Under the pieces are notes generated by a model. It made no database searches, was not told where the DNA came from, and saw only the letters and a list, made by a program, of their open reading frames with translations. Shown piece by piece: positions 40,781 to 49,600 of a stretch of DNA of 64,000 nucleotides (its first letter is position 1; every line of letters starts with the position of its first letter). Origin of the DNA: an uncultured Treponema sp. (GTDB lineage: Bacteria > Spirochaetota > Spirochaetia > Treponematales > Treponemataceae); NCBI GenBank assembly GCA_949300145.1, contig CASGDA010000004.1:108139-172138 (forward strand), read 5' to 3'. A program made the translations under genes and the position numbers.

Positions 40781-41623
40781 ATGAAAACAAAAGACTTTGA
40801 ATCCGGGGGAAAAATTTTTCAGCTGAACCGGACAAAAAAGGTGAAAATCCTTTCCTTCATCTTGGTGATAATGCTCTCCCCTCTGACAGCCGTGTCTGTT
40901 GAAGATGCGGATGCTCTTTTAAAACGGGCGCAGGAAAATACTTCCTTTGCGGAAACTGACTTCGGGGCGGCGTATTCTGTGGTGCAGGAAAAGCCCGGGG
41001 AAGGAAGATCCGTGACGGACGCTGTTATGTACCGTCGTGACAGTGAGGGAAAATATGTGATTCTGATTACAAACCCTCCGAAAGAGAGGGGAAAAGGATA
41101 CCTCCAGGAAAAAGGTGTTATTTGGTTTTATGATCCGGTGGACGGCCGCTTCACTTTTACAAGCGCAAAAGATAAATTCCAGAATTCCAACGCCAACAAC
41201 TCTGATTTCGGTCCTCAATATTATCACCGGGATTATTCAATAGAATCAGCGGAAGAAGTGAAGCTCGGAAAAATGAACTGCGTTTATTTTGTTTTGAAAG
41301 CTAAAACAGATAAAGTTGATTATCCGGAACTGCGTCTTTGGGTCACAATTGAGGACGGCCTTGTCCGCAAAAAAGAAGATTACAGTTTGTCCGGAAAAAA
41401 ACTCAGGACGACAGCCATCCCTTCCTATCAGTACATGAAAAAAGATTCCCGTACTTATTATGTTCCTGTTAAAATGCTTATTATTGATGAACTGCGGGGA
41501 AAAACAATAAGCGGGAAATTCCAGAATGAAATAACTGAAATAAGTATTTCAAATGTTTCTTTTGAAAAACAGGATTCTGCGATATATACCAAAGCCTATC
41601 TGGAAATGATGAGCGATAGATGA
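40781..41623 (+). CDS. LolA-like outer-membrane lipoprotein-sorting carrier
   Basis: The 280-residue protein starts with a longer than usual N-terminus (~22 residues) before a signal peptide (~23-38). The rest fits the LolA-like outer-membrane lipoprotein-sorting family, with ADALLKRAQENTSFAETDF, IVYDP-like WFYDPVDGRFTF and FGPQYYHRDYSIESAEEV. These proteins have an open beta-barrel-like fold that carries acyl chains in the periplasm. It lies 27 bases after the second permease and overlaps the barrel gene by 4 bases. In this position it could receive a lipid or lipoprotein from the permeases and pass it to the barrel. Confidence 0.82.
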   Translation: MKTKDFESGGKIFQLNRTKKVKILSFILVIMLSPLTAVSVEDADALLKRAQENTSFAETDFGAAYSVVQEKPGEGRSVTDAVMYRRDSEGKYVILITNPPKERGKGYLQEKGVIWFYDPVDGRFTFTSAKDKFQNSNANNSDFGPQYYHRDYSIESAEEVKLGKMNCVYFVLKAKTDKVDYPELRLWVTIEDGLVRKKEDYSLSGKKLRTTAIPSYQYMKKDSRTYYVPVKMLIIDELRGKTISGKFQNEITEISISNVSFEKQDSAIYTKAYLEMMSDR

Positions 41624-43023
41624 AAACGCCGTCGGCCCTGTTCTGTTTTCCGCAGCCTTCTTTCCCGGCTTTTTTGATTTTTTCCGGTATTCTGTTGTTT
41701 TTGCCGTCTTTGTCCCTGCCAGTGTCCGGGCAGGATTCCTCTTTGGACGGTATTTTTGACGAAGTGGCGGATTTTGAAATTTCCCAGGACGTGGAAATAA
41801 CAGAAAGAAACTCCTCTTCGGATGCGGATTCCGGAGAGACCGCTTTGACCAGCGATGATTTGGACAGTTTTTTTGATGATGCGGAGGATGTTCCCGCGGA
41901 AACAGTCACTGCAGGCGATTCTGAAGGAGAAAAAGACGGATCTGCATCGGTTGCTTCCGGCGGATTGGATGCCCTTATTCCGCAGAATTCTCCCCTTTCG
42001 TTTTCCGGGCATCTGGAAGCAGAGGTTGGATTGGGATATATCTGGTCGGAAAGAGAGAATTCCATAAGCGGGTACTTTGATTTTGAAAATGATTTGAATT
42101 TTTCAGCCCGTACAAGTAAATATCTGTCCGTCAGCGGAAGTATAAAAACAGAATTTCCGAATTTTAGTTTTTCTTTAAGTGAATTATATTTTGATTATCT
42201 TCTTTTAAACAAAGTTTACATAAGCGGTGGGAAAAGACTTTTCCGCTGGGGTTATATACGTCTTTTTGATGATGACGATGAGTATGACGATACTTCCGGC
42301 CGTTTTCAGCCGAATATTCTTTACGACAGCGACGAGGGTATTTCCGCCAGGGTTATTTTTCCTCTCGGGTTTGTTACATTTACGGGTATAGGTCTTTATG
42401 CCGGTTCAAACGAAACCCCTTCCAAAGATGAAATGTCTTATGCCGCCTCCATAGAAATGAAGCTGGGAAAAGCCTCCCTGAATATTTTCGGGCGCAGTTT
42501 TCCTGCGGCATATTCTTCAGCTTCTTCCGCAGGAAAACCTCCTGTTCTCGGTATAGAAGCGAAACGTTCGTTTTTTGGCTTTGATATTTATGCCCAGGGT
42601 CAGAGCTGGATAAATTCTTTTTCCCGTTTGGGGGATTTGGATGACACCGGCTTTGATACGATTGTCTTTACCGGCGGAATTATGAGGGTTTGGGATACCC
42701 TGAAACCGAATGTCCTCTTGAATTTCGAATATCAGAGTGCCTACAGACCCGATGGTGATTCTTATAAGCAGAAGCTGGCTTTTCTTGGCGCTGTGTCGAA
42801 GATAGGGAAGGGGGAGCATGTGACCATAGGGGTGGAATGGAACCATGATATTACAGAGCGTTGCGGAGATGTGACGCCAGGTGTAATCATAAGCGGCCTG
42901 CTGCCCCACGCCAGATGGAAAAATGCCGTGGAGATTTATTACGGAAAAGATGAAAACGGAAATCTGATTTCCCGCCCGCAGGTAAAACTGGGGACAACAA
43001 TTTATCTTGTGATGGATTATTGA
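41620..43023 (+). CDS. Predicted outer-membrane beta-barrel protein (DUF1302-like pattern)
   Basis: This 467-residue protein has a signal peptide (~12-37). Residues ~38-105 form an acidic, Ser/Asp/Glu-rich stretch with two related motifs (LDGIFDEVADF, 42-52; LDSFFDDAEDV, 81-91). From ~115 to the end there are alternating aromatic and polar strands typical of a beta-barrel, with ELYFDYLLLNKVYISGGKRLFRWGYIRLF, a pattern reminiscent of the DUF1302 and alginate-export barrels (GRQxxxWG). It ends in a hydrophobic strand (TTIYLVMDY), as outer-membrane proteins often do. The gene overlaps the LolA-like gene by 4 bases. Function unproven; likely the outer-membrane acceptor of the ABC/LolA system. Confidence 0.7.
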   Translation: MKTPSALFCFPQPSFPAFLIFSGILLFLPSLSLPVSGQDSSLDGIFDEVADFEISQDVEITERNSSSDADSGETALTSDDLDSFFDDAEDVPAETVTAGDSEGEKDGSASVASGGLDALIPQNSPLSFSGHLEAEVGLGYIWSERENSISGYFDFENDLNFSARTSKYLSVSGSIKTEFPNFSFSLSELYFDYLLLNKVYISGGKRLFRWGYIRLFDDDDEYDDTSGRFQPNILYDSDEGISARVIFPLGFVTFTGIGLYAGSNETPSKDEMSYAASIEMKLGKASLNIFGRSFPAAYSSASSAGKPPVLGIEAKRSFFGFDIYAQGQSWINSFSRLGDLDDTGFDTIVFTGGIMRVWDTLKPNVLLNFEYQSAYRPDGDSYKQKLAFLGAVSKIGKGEHVTIGVEWNHDITERCGDVTPGVIISGLLPHARWKNAVEIYYGKDENGNLISRPQVKLGTTIYLVMDY

Positions 43024-43069
43024 GCCGTGCGCGGGGAGGGGCAGGAATATTCGTACTCCGGTCCGGTTT

Positions 43070-43816
43070 TCAGGAATAAATCTGCTCCTGAATAATTCCG
43101 TCTTTAAGTTTAATCACATGATTCGACATATTTACGATTTTTTCATCATGGGTGGAAAAAATAAAGGTGGTTCCTGTTTCCTGATTCAGCTTTTTCATCA
43201 AATCCAATATTTGGTCACCGTTTTTTGAATCAAGGTTTGCGGTCGGTTCATCTGCAAGGATGACAGGCGCTTTGGTTACCAACGCCCTGGCAATGGCGAC
43301 TCTTTGCCTTTGCCCGCCGGAAAGTTCCGCCGGTTTGTGCTTTTTCCAGTCAGAAAGTCCGACCCTTTCAATAAGAAAATCCACCCAGCCGGCGCATTCG
43401 GTTTTCGACATATCGTCGGTGTTTCCGTTTTTACCGAGGGACAGCGGCAGGGCAACGTTTTCTTCCACATTCAGCACGGGAATCAGGTTGAAAGTCTGGA
43501 AAATAAAGCCTACGTTTTTTCTGCGCATATCCGTCAAAAAACGTTCAAAAGAACCTGAAATTTTTTCTTTTTCCAACACGGATTCTTTTCCGGCGTAAAT
43601 ATCACAATTGTTTAAAATTATTTTCCCTTCCGTGGGCAAATCGATTAATCCTATCAGGTTGAGAATTGTCGATTTTCCTGATCCTGACGGTCCGGAGACG
43701 GCGGCGAATTCCCCTTTTTGTATGGAAAAGGATGCGTTATGCACCGCTTGTAACATTACTTCTTCTATACGGTAGATTTTACTCACATGCTGAAATTCAA
43801 CAATAACATTGTCCAT
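43070..43816 (-). CDS. ABC transporter ATP-binding protein, MacB/LolD type
   Basis: This 248-residue ATPase has Walker A GPSGSGKST (42-50), the signature LSGGQRQRVAIARAL, Walker B VILADEPTANLDS and an H-loop in FSTHD. The sequence around Q-loop and signature is closest to the LolD/MacB group, which pairs with FtsX-type permeases. The only such permeases in the window are the pair at 37977-40753, whose operon ends 47 bases away on the other strand, so this is the probable motor. Its promoter shares a -35 region with the divergent DUF898-like gene. Confidence 0.9.
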   Translation of the reverse strand: MDNVIVEFQHVSKIYRIEEVMLQAVHNASFSIQKGEFAAVSGPSGSGKSTILNLIGLIDLPTEGKIILNNCDIYAGKESVLEKEKISGSFERFLTDMRRKNVGFIFQTFNLIPVLNVEENVALPLSLGKNGNTDDMSKTECAGWVDFLIERVGLSDWKKHKPAELSGGQRQRVAIARALVTKAPVILADEPTANLDSKNGDQILDLMKKLNQETGTTFIFSTHDEKIVNMSNHVIKLKDGIIQEQIYS

Positions 43817-43825
43817 ATTCCTGGT

Positions 43826-43854
43826 ATTTTATAGCAATAATTTCTGATTTACAA
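43826..43854 (-). promoter_or_regulatory. Promoter of the ABC ATPase gene, overlapping the divergent one
   Basis: Minus strand: TTGTAA (43854-43849), 17 bp, TAAAAT (43831-43826), then 9 bases to ATG 43816. The -35 box shares five bases with the -35 box of the plus-strand promoter at 43848-43853. Confidence 0.5.
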
Positions 43855-43876
43855 GTGAAAAGCCCCGTGTTATATT
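43848..43876 (+). promoter_or_regulatory. Promoter abutting the DUF898-like gene
   Basis: TTTACA (43848-43853), 17 bp, TATATT (43871-43876), then 6 bases to ATG 43883. No Shine-Dalgarno sequence. A leaderless transcript is likely, and both divergent genes could not easily fire together. Confidence 0.55.
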
Positions 43877-43882
43877 TTAGCC

Positions 43883-44983
43883 ATGAGAATACAGGCTTCA
43901 TCCTCTTTAAAAGGGAGTTATATTGCAAAGCCCTTTTTTATCGGTGTTGCGATTTGTCTGGCGGTTTTTTTTGCCGTTAGTTTCGGCATCATAAATAACG
44001 AGCTGTCTCCGCCGGTTATATTTTTTTCCTATTTTGCCGCTTATACTGTACTTGCGGTATATATGATTTTTGTATCTTTTCTTTTTACAAAAAGTGTAAT
44101 AGCGAATTTGTCTTTCGGCGCTTACCGGGTTGTGTTTTCCGGAAAATTTTTCCGGTATCTTGCGATTATAATCAGCGGTATTCTGTTTTCCGCTTTGACT
44201 TTGGGGATTTATTTGCCGTGGTTCGTTAAAAGACTGATGGATTTCTGGGCTTCAGAAACATCCGTTGGCGGGCAGCCATTCAAATTCAAGGGAACCGTTG
44301 GTAAATTATGGAAGTATTGTTTCTTTGCCCTTATTCTGCCGTGTATTGCAGTTTCATGTATTGTCTCGTTTTTTGTTTCTTCGTTTTATCTGTCAATTCT
44401 ATATCAATCTGAGATGATTGGTTTGTATACCGGCACTGACATACAGTTTATAATAGACCTGTGTTTTTTTATCCTGTGTGATTTGTTTTGGGTTCCTTTC
44501 TCCTGTCTTCTGCTGAAGTGGAAATTATCCCTGGCATGGCAGAAAGAAAATGGCGGTGCGGAATTTAATTCCGTGTTTGAATTTTCACTGGGCAAGATGT
44601 CTTTTTATATCATCGGACAAATCCTGATGACCATTTTCACTCTGGGGATTCTGGGGCCGATGGCCGGATTGAATATATACCGGTATGTTGTTTCCCGTAT
44701 AGTATTGTACCGGAATAACAGCGGTATCCCGGCAGGAAGATTCGGGACAGACCTTACCCTTGGAGAGGGGTTCGGTTTCCTGTGGCTGCAGTATCTGCTG
44801 TGCATTGTCACTCTGGGTTTATACTTTCCATGGGCATACGCCGCCATTGTAAATTTCCTTGTTGAGCGTACCTGGCTTGATACGGGCAGGACTCCGGAAC
44901 TGGAATATGAAGAACCTCTGATGCTTGAAGCCGGCGGAGAGTCCGGCCTTTCGGATCATATTTATGAAGAAACTGTTCCATGA
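43883..44983 (+). CDS. DUF898/YjgN-family membrane protein
   Basis: This 366-residue integral membrane protein has about eight to nine helices. It repeats the DUF898 motif TLGIYLPW / TLGILGP / TLGLYFPW at ~112, ~252 and ~310, each before a short polar segment, with FKFKGTVGKLWKYCF in between. Members are found widely in Gram-negative bacteria and have no known function. The last part is acidic and cytoplasmic. The gene overlaps the NAD(P)HX repair gene by 20 bases, so the two are probably translated together. Confidence 0.82.
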   Translation: MRIQASSSLKGSYIAKPFFIGVAICLAVFFAVSFGIINNELSPPVIFFSYFAAYTVLAVYMIFVSFLFTKSVIANLSFGAYRVVFSGKFFRYLAIIISGILFSALTLGIYLPWFVKRLMDFWASETSVGGQPFKFKGTVGKLWKYCFFALILPCIAVSCIVSFFVSSFYLSILYQSEMIGLYTGTDIQFIIDLCFFILCDLFWVPFSCLLLKWKLSLAWQKENGGAEFNSVFEFSLGKMSFYIIGQILMTIFTLGILGPMAGLNIYRYVVSRIVLYRNNSGIPAGRFGTDLTLGEGFGFLWLQYLLCIVTLGLYFPWAYAAIVNFLVERTWLDTGRTPELEYEEPLMLEAGGESGLSDHIYEETVP

Positions 44984-46580
44984 CACCCGCATTTTGGATA
45001 AGCTGGCGGAAAGCCGGTATTTTCTGTCAGAAGAAATCCTGATGGAAAATGCCGCCGCCGCCCTTGAAGAGGCTGTCCGGAGAGAAACCTCTTCCATTTC
45101 CTGTTCCGGAGGTGCCATCCCGGTGCTTGTTGTCGCGGGAAGCGGCGGCAACGGTGCGGACGGATACACCCTTGCCCGCAGGCTGCACGGTGCGGAAGTT
45201 TCCGCCGGGAATGGGCGCCGGAAAGCCGTATTTGAGGTTTCTGTCTTTGAAGCCAAGCCCGCAAAAACCCCTCTGTGCCTGAAACAAAAGGAACGGGCGT
45301 CCGCCTGCGGGGTGCGTTTCTGTTCCGGTTTGGAACCGGCATGGATTCTGGTAGACTGTCTGTTCGGCAGCGGATTTTCCGGAACACTTGATGAACAGAT
45401 CCGGGCTGTCATTGCCGGAATGAATGCGTTGAAAAATCCTGTTGGCGGAAAAGCTTCGGTAATCGCCTGCGATGTGCCTTCCGGATTGTCCTGCAGCGGG
45501 GACACATCCGGCGGAAGCCCTGACAGTACATGCGTTGCCGCTGATGCCACTGTATGTATGGGCGCACTTAAAACGTGCCTGTTTACCGATGCGGCGGCGG
45601 ACTGTACCGGGACAATTTCAACCGCATCCCTGGGAATTCCACGCTGTTTATTTGAAAAGTCCGGTACCGGCGGACATGACGGAACCGTTGAACCGGAAGC
45701 GTATCTTTTGGAGCAGGAGGATATGCTTCTTCCTTACAGGAACAAAAGAAATGTCCATAAGGGAACCTTCGGTCATGCCGCCGTTTTTCTGGGCGGGAAA
45801 CCGGGGGCCGGAATCACCGCAGCCTCTGCCGCCGCGGCTTTCGGCGCCGGACTGACGACTTTGGTTTCTGCTGAAATATCCGGGGCGGAGCCTTTAGAAA
45901 CCGGGCGGATGCCTTTTCCGGCCGGTGGCGGACGATTTTTTGTGCCGGCGGAGCTGATGGTTTCAGATATACTGCCGGAGAACTGCACGGCAATCGCCGC
46001 AGGTATGGGCTTGCTGGAAGCTGGCTCCGCAGGGGACGGAATTTTCCGGCATATTGCGGGACTGCTGGCATCCAAACCGGGACTATCCGCGGTACTGGAC
46101 GCGGACTTTTTCCGCTGGGAAAAACTCCCGGAACTGTTGTGCTCCTGTCCTGGCCGGCTGGTACTGACACCACATCCAAAGGAACTGGCTGCTTTATTGA
46201 AAAACTGCGGTATCACCCCGCGGGAACAGGCGGTAACCGGTTCCTCCCGTCTGGATTTGGTCCGGGAATTCTGCGGAAAATATCCCGGCACGGTGCTTCT
46301 TTCAAAGGGTACGGTTTCAGTAATCGGACTTTGCCCCGGGCAGGGCGAAAAGGTTCTGCTGTACGTCAATTCCGGCGGAACACCGGCTCTGGCAAAGGGC
46401 GGCACCGGGGATGTGCTGGCGGGACTGGTGTGCGCTCTGCTGGCACAGGGTTATAAACCGCTGGATGCCGCCGTCACCGCATCTCTGGTGCATGCCGAAG
46501 CTTCCAGGCAGACGCCTTCTGACTGGGGGCTTTCCCCTGAATTATTGATAGAATCGGTGCGGAAGTTTCATTTATTGTAA
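44964..46580 (+). CDS. nnr: Bifunctional NAD(P)HX epimerase / ADP-dependent dehydratase
   Basis: This enzyme repairs hydrated, damaged NADH and NADPH. Residues ~1-225 are the YjeF_N epimerase domain with the substrate loop AGSGGNGADGYTLARRL. Residues ~245-535 are the ribokinase-like dehydratase domain, with a NVHKGTFGHAAVFLGG start, LTPHPKELAALL and the catalytic GGTGDVLAG. Length is 538 residues. The start is ATG 44964, inside the upstream membrane gene; a longer reading from 44925 lacks family-like sequence. G and C at third positions are somewhat higher here than in the origin region. Confidence 0.92.
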   Translation: MKKLFHDTRILDKLAESRYFLSEEILMENAAAALEEAVRRETSSISCSGGAIPVLVVAGSGGNGADGYTLARRLHGAEVSAGNGRRKAVFEVSVFEAKPAKTPLCLKQKERASACGVRFCSGLEPAWILVDCLFGSGFSGTLDEQIRAVIAGMNALKNPVGGKASVIACDVPSGLSCSGDTSGGSPDSTCVAADATVCMGALKTCLFTDAAADCTGTISTASLGIPRCLFEKSGTGGHDGTVEPEAYLLEQEDMLLPYRNKRNVHKGTFGHAAVFLGGKPGAGITAASAAAAFGAGLTTLVSAEISGAEPLETGRMPFPAGGGRFFVPAELMVSDILPENCTAIAAGMGLLEAGSAGDGIFRHIAGLLASKPGLSAVLDADFFRWEKLPELLCSCPGRLVLTPHPKELAALLKNCGITPREQAVTGSSRLDLVREFCGKYPGTVLLSKGTVSVIGLCPGQGEKVLLYVNSGGTPALAKGGTGDVLAGLVCALLAQGYKPLDAAVTASLVHAEASRQTPSDWGLSPELLIESVRKFHLL

Positions 46581-46651
46581 AAGCTTTAACATTGTTGTTG
46601 ATAGTGCTGATAAAGAATATTGCAAAAAGCCGGATAACACAGTATTCTCTA

Positions 46652-46657
46652 TATAAT
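46652..46657 (+). promoter_or_regulatory. -10 box upstream of nifJ
   Basis: TATAAT matches the consensus exactly, 40 bases before ATG 46698, within AT-rich sequence. I cannot find a good -35 box at 16-18 bp. A GAGGAGG ribosome-binding site lies at about 46686-46692. Confidence 0.4.
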
Positions 46658-46697
46658 ATAGTTCTATTTTTAGGCTCCATTTCTTTGAGGAGGTTTT

Positions 46698-49600
46698 ATG
46701 TCCAGGGAAAAACTTTCGATGGATGGGAATCAGGCGGCTGCTCACGTTGCGTATGCATTCACTGAGGTTGCCGGGATTTATCCCATTACTCCTTCGTCAC
46801 CTATGGCGGATTTCGTTGACCAGTGGTCTGCTACCGGGCTGAAAAATATTTTCGGCACAGCAACAAAAGTTGTTGAAATGCAGTCAGAAGCCGGTGCTGC
46901 CGGAACTGTTCATGGATCACTTGCTGCAGGTGCTCTTACAACTACTTTTACGGCTTCTCAGGGGCTTCTCCTGATGATTCCGAATATGTATAAAATTGCC
47001 GCAGAGCAATTACCGGGCGTTTTCCATGTTTCCGCCCGTACTGTGGCTGCCCATGCTTTGAGCATTTTCGGTGATCACAGCGATGTTTATGCCTGCCGTC
47101 AGACAGGTTTTGCAATGCTTGCGGAAACAAACCCGCAGGAAATTATGGATCTTGCTCCTGTCGCCCATCTCGCCGCAATTGAAGGAAAGGTTCCTTTCCT
47201 CAACTTCTTCGACGGATTCCGCACATCACATGAAGTCCAGAAAATTGAAATCTGGAATTATGACGATTTGAAAGAAATGTGCAACATGGAGGCTGTCAAA
47301 GCTTTCCGGGATCACGCCCTTAATCCTGAGCATCCTGCAATGCGCGGTTCCCATGAAAACGGTGACGTATTCTTCCAGCACAGGGAAGCCTGCAACCTCA
47401 TTTATGAGGCTCTTCCCGCTGTTGTGGAAAAATACATGGCAAAGATCAACGCCAAGCTGGGAACAAATTACAGCCTCTTCAATTATTACGGTGCCCCTGA
47501 TGCGGACCGTGTTATCGTTGCAATGGGTTCAATTTGTGACGTTGCGGAAGAGGTTATCGATTATCTTTCCGCTAAAGGCGAGAAAGTAGGTTTGCTCAAG
47601 GTCAGGCTGTACCGTCCTTGGGTGTCCGAGAAATTCCTTGCGGCTCTTCCGAAAACCGTTAAAAAAATCGCCGTTCTTGACAGGACAAAAGAACCGGGCG
47701 CCCTCGGCGATCCTCTGTATCTTGATGTGGCAACAACCCTCCGTGAAGCCGGATTGAATGACATCATCCTGTCCGCCGGCCGCTATGGTTTGAGCTCGAA
47801 AGACACGCCTCCTTCAAGCGTATTCGCTGTTTACAAGGAACTGGAAAAAGACGCGCCTAAACCGCGTTTCACAGTGGGTATCGTTGATGATGTTACAAAC
47901 CTGAGTCTTCCGGAAATCAAACCCGCTCCCATTACCTCTGCCCCCGGAACCGTGGAATGCAAATTCTGGGGTCTCGGCGGTGACGGTACTGTCGGTGCCA
48001 ACAAGAACTCCACGAAGATTATCGGTGACCACACGGACAAATATATTCAGGCGTATTTCCAGTACGACTCAAAAAAGACGGGTGGTATTACAATTTCCCA
48101 CCTCCGGTTCGGGGACAAGCCGATAAAGAGCCCTTATTATGTCAACCAGGCTGACTTTGTTGCCTGCCATAATCCTTCCTATGTAGTCAAGGGTTATAAG
48201 ATGGTGCAGGATGTGAAACCGGGCGGAATCTTCATGATTAACTGCCAGTGGTCGGATGAAGAGCTCGACAAGCACATGCCCGCCGTTTCAAAAAAATATA
48301 TTGCGGATAACAATATCCAGCTTTACACAATAAACGCCATCGACAAAGCCATTGAAATCGGAATGGGAAAACGCACCAACACGATTCTCCAGTCTGCGTT
48401 CTTCAAGCTTGCGAATGTTATTCCGATTGACCAGGCTGTTGATTTCATGAAACAGGCTGCGAAAAAATCCTACGGCAAGAAGGGTGACGATGTTGTGCAG
48501 ATGAACTATGCGGCTATCGACGCCGGTGTGGATATCCTGCACAAAGTTGAGGTTCCCGCTTCCTGGAAAAATCCTGCCCCGGATGCTCCCGCCGCCTCTC
48601 CGAAAGGTGAAGCCAAGACTGTCGCCATGGTTGAAAACCTCATGAATCCGATCGGGCTTATGGACGGTGACAATCTGCCGGTTTCCGCTTTCACCGAATA
48701 TGCGGACGGTCAGTTCGAGCTCGGAGCCTCCGCTTACGAAAAACGCGGTACAGCCGTTATGGTTCCCCGCTGGACAGGCAGCAAATGCGTTCAGTGCAAT
48801 ACCTGCGCCTTTGTTTGTTCCCATGCGACAATCAGGCCGTTCCTTCTTTCGGAGAATGAGGTTAAAGCCGGTCCTTCCAACATGGAAGTTGTGGATACAA
48901 AACCGAAACCGACCCAGTATAAATTCATAATGAGTGTTTCTCCCCTCGATTGTATGGGATGCGGTGAGTGTATTACGGTTTGCCCGACACAGGCTATTGA
49001 AATGGTTCCGCAGGAAAGCGAAAGCGCCAAACAGCCTGTTTTCGATTATCTGGTTGCAAATGTCAGCAAGAAAACCGACGCCGGAATCAATGATATTACC
49101 CCGAAAGGTTCCCAGTTCAACCAGCCGCTTCTTGAGTTCTCCGGCTCCTGCGCAGGATGTGCGGAAACTTCTTACGGCAGGCTGATAACCCAGCTTTTCG
49201 GCGAGCATATGTATATTTCCAATGCCACCGGCTGTTCTTCCATCTGGGGCGGTCCCGCCGCTACCTGTCCCTATACAATCAACAAAGATTCAAAACGGGG
49301 ACCGGCTTGGGCTAACTCCCTCTTTGAAGACAACGCCGAACATGGTCTCGGACTTCATCTTGGCCAGAAATACATCCGCGATACTCTGATTGCAAAACTT
49401 GAAGGTATCGCTGCCGGCGGAAATGCCTCCGCTTCCCTTAAAGAAGCAATCGCTAAATTCATGGAGACAAAGAACAACACCCGTGAAAATGCGGAGCCCA
49501 CAAAGGTTCTTATCGCAGAGCTTGAAAAATGCGGATGCGAAGAATCCAAGGAAATCCTTGAAAAGAAAGACTTCCTGTGCAAGAAATCCGTGTGGATAAT

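Noticed and set aside
44819..45550. 243-residue minus-strand open frame over the DUF898 and nnr genes
   Set aside because: It is a shadow of a GC-rich coding region, with low-complexity Ala/Pro/Ser content and no ribosome-binding site.
48288..49208. 306-residue open frame antisense to nifJ
   Set aside because: It lies entirely within a certain gene, and its sequence has no known motif; it follows from the codon use of nifJ.
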